From: CALCKU01 sp964534845
GTDB taxonomy: Bacteria; Pseudomonadota; Alphaproteobacteria; Caulobacterales; Maricaulaceae
DNA length: 7,943 nt
Reading direction: 5' to 3'
NCBI GenBank assembly: GCA_964534845.1
Contig: CAZHPV010000088.1
Span: 1-7,943, forward strand
Positions 6,734 to 7,943 of the stretch are shown piece by piece. The stretch's first letter is position 1. Each line of letters opens with the position of its first letter. A program made the translations under genes and the position numbers. The notes under the pieces were generated by a model, which saw only the letters and a list, made by a program, of their open reading frames with translations, was not told the DNA's origin and made no database searches.

Positions 6734-6772
6734 TATGTAGGGAGTTGTATACGCCTCATGTACTCCTATATA
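6734..6772. promoter_or_regulatory. imperfect inverted repeat in the divergent intergenic region
   Basis: TATGTAGGGAGT (6734-6745) and ACTCCTATATA (6762-6772) are imperfect inverted complements with a perfect GGAGT/ACTCC core. The arms overlap both hexamers of the candidate TIR promoter, so a dimeric repressor bound here would block it. No regulator gene is in view. Confidence 0.3.
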
Positions 6773-6774
6773 CA
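6745..6774 (+). promoter_or_regulatory. possible promoter of the TIR gene
   Basis: TTGTAT (6745-6750) and TATACA (6769-6774) are 18 bases apart. Transcription would begin close to ATG 6780, giving a leaderless or nearly leaderless message. A second -10-like TATAAT (6776-6781) overlaps the ATG; if that one is used, translation would have to start later, for example at ATG 6810. Confidence 0.4.
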
Positions 6775-6779
6775 CTATA

Positions 6780-7868
6780 ATGGCTGGAACCTACGAAATA
6801 CCAAGAAATATGCATCGCTATCTCAAGAGGATAGCTACTGAATACAAACGAAAAGAAAGTGATGATTTATCTTCAGTAATAGAGAGCTCAAAATTTAGAG
6901 TAATTGAGGAAACTGCCTACGACAATTGGAATGGTGGGATTGATGGGCATGATCTTGTATTGTACGTCCCAGATGAATTGATGGGATACATACCCTTAGA
7001 CGACCAACAAGATATTCAGAATAAAATGAGGGAGGATTTGAACAAAGCCTCTTCAGCGGCTCAACGCGAGTACGTAAATGATGTTCACTTCGAATATTTG
7101 GATGAGAGTGATGATGAAATTGCTAGGGCTTCTTCATTAAGCACTCCTTTTACATCTCAAGACGCAAAAGATCGAATTTGGAAATCTGATTCAATAAAGT
7201 TGTTTATTAGCCATAGGGATACCCATAAAGCCGATGCACATTCACTAGCTGAGCACCTTACAGAGTTTGGAGTAAGTTCATTTGTTGCCCATGATAGCAT
7301 CGAACCTGATGAGGAATGGCAAGGTGAAATTGAAAAAGCATTACAGTCTATGGACGTGCTTTTGGCGTTTATAACCGATGATTTGTTCGATAGCGCGTGG
7401 ACCAACCAAGAAATAGGTTTTGCTTTGGGTCGAAGCATTCCAATCGTAAGTATAAAAGTTTCTACGAAGGACCCAGTTGGTTTCATAAACAAAAGACAAG
7501 CCATAAACGGGAAGTCTGATTCACAGCAAGAAAACGCTAAGAAAATCTGGGCAACAATCGAAAAAAGGCTTTCGGGTAAGCCTATTTTTAATAAAGCTAT
7601 CATTCAACGTTTTATAAATTCAAACTCATTTAAAGAAGCCAAAGAGAGGTTTTTTTCCGTTGCAAAACTGGGAAGCTTGACAGAAGATCAAATTGCTTCT
7701 TTGGTCGACGCATTCAATACCAACGATCAAATTTCTGGCTCATATGGGCTTAAAGATGGAAACTGGTTCCTGAAAATTCTCAATCAAAGCAGTTCAAAAA
7801 CGCATGCAATCAGCAACAATAAGGTCGTAATAGTGCCCCCAAAAACAGAAGATGAAATTCCTTTCTAG
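6780..7868 (+). CDS. TIR-domain protein, candidate NAD-cleaving defence protein
   Basis: Cytosolic protein of 362 residues. Residues 1-125 form an N-terminal domain with YDNWNGGIDGHDLVLYVP (47-64), which I do not recognise as a named family although I recall similar motifs in other TIR proteins. The TIR domain spans about 137-240: KLFISHRD (140-147) is the first strand, and SAWTNQE (205-211) carries Glu211 at the place of the NAD-cleaving glutamate. A helical C-terminal region (about 265-335, with SLTEDQIASLVDAFNTNDQI) is followed by a polar tail ending EDEIPF, like the acidic tip of SSB. Bacterial TIR enzymes cleave NAD or make cyclic ADP-ribose signals after phage infection; that role here is inferred. 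ATG 6780 has no ribosome binding site; ATG 6810 is an alternative. The gene is A+T rich and divergent from the membrane-protein gene, which suggests transfer as a pair. A TIR scaffold without catalysis is less likely given Glu211. Confidence 0.88.
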   Translation: MAGTYEIPRNMHRYLKRIATEYKRKESDDLSSVIESSKFRVIEETAYDNWNGGIDGHDLVLYVPDELMGYIPLDDQQDIQNKMREDLNKASSAAQREYVNDVHFEYLDESDDEIARASSLSTPFTSQDAKDRIWKSDSIKLFISHRDTHKADAHSLAEHLTEFGVSSFVAHDSIEPDEEWQGEIEKALQSMDVLLAFITDDLFDSAWTNQEIGFALGRSIPIVSIKVSTKDPVGFINKRQAINGKSDSQQENAKKIWATIEKRLSGKPIFNKAIIQRFINSNSFKEAKERFFSVAKLGSLTEDQIASLVDAFNTNDQISGSYGLKDGNWFLKILNQSSSKTHAISNNKVVIVPPKTEDEIPF

Positions 7869-7889
7869 TACCTTTCTTTATGTCCGTTT

Positions 7890-7903
7890 GCCACTGCCGT
7901 GGC
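7890..7903. terminator. small G+C hairpin after the TIR gene
   Basis: GCCAC (7890-7894) and GTGGC (7899-7903) pair around TGCC. No T run follows, so it may only support the stronger hairpin downstream. Confidence 0.2.
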
Positions 7904-7912
7904 CTTATCCGA

Positions 7913-7942
7913 CTAAAATCGATTCACAGGATCGATTTTTAG
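7913..7942. terminator. bidirectional terminator
   Basis: AAAATCGAT (7915-7923) and ATCGATTTT (7931-7939) are perfect complements around a 7-base loop. T runs follow the stem in both directions, so it can end the TIR message and any convergent gene to the right. Confidence 0.7.
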
Positions 7943-7943
7943 G

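Noticed and set aside
7157..7603. 148-residue frame on the - strand opposite the TIR gene
   Set aside because: It is antisense to the conserved TIR coding region, has no ribosome binding site that I can see, and its translation resembles no family.
1..7943. CRISPR array, tRNA genes, transposase or integrase
   Set aside because: No regularly spaced repeats, no tRNA cloverleaf and no recombinase motifs were found on either strand. The only repeats are the two ffs-related copies and short inverted repeats.

Overview
The window looks like a piece of an alphaproteobacterial chromosome, perhaps from a marine Caulobacterales/Hyphomonadaceae-like lineage. The evidence is the adjacent argD and argF genes, an SRP 4.5S RNA with a GGAA tetraloop, and a CtrA-type TTAACCAT box upstream of a soluble hybrid histidine kinase. 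The lineage is inferred from gene order and motifs; no search was run.

Layout. Positions 1-225 are AT-rich and contain no gene, only a terminator-like hairpin, a weak promoter and operator-like repeats. At 226-1058 lies an ABC-2 type transporter permease broken by an apparent one-base deletion near 544. Then come two arginine biosynthesis genes on the + strand: argD (1084-2301, GTG start with a good ribosome binding site) and argF (2383-3306). The 4.5S RNA gene (ffs) lies on the - strand at 3379-3471, with a clear promoter at 3479-3507. A hybrid histidine kinase with PAS, HisKA, HATPase and two receiver domains occupies 3753-5774.

The kinase gene lies between two direct copies of the ffs upstream region (3473-3554 and 5816-5897). 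The second copy carries the ffs promoter unchanged, but it is joined to an inverted 26-base fragment of the ffs core. If that promoter works, it would make an RNA complementary to the 4.5S RNA.

The right end (about 5900-7943) is visibly richer in A+T and looks like an accessory cassette. A four-helix membrane protein that I recall as RipA-like (5917-6672, - strand) is divergent from a TIR-domain protein (6780-7868, + strand), and a bidirectional terminator hairpin follows. The TIR protein has the conserved catalytic glutamate, an N-terminal domain with a YDNWNGG motif, and an extreme C-terminus (EDEIPF) that resembles the acidic tip of single-stranded DNA binding protein SSB. A TIR enzyme paired with a membrane protein suggests an NAD-linked anti-phage or abortive-infection module, possibly Thoeris-like in logic. 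This is inference from domain content and arrangement.

How the genes fit together: argD and argF serve the acetylated-ornithine route to arginine and are probably transcribed in the same direction. The kinase is a signalling hub that needs an external phosphotransfer partner. The TIR/membrane pair is the best candidate for a little-described system here. The duplicated ffs promoter with its inverted ffs fragment is the most unusual non-coding structure.
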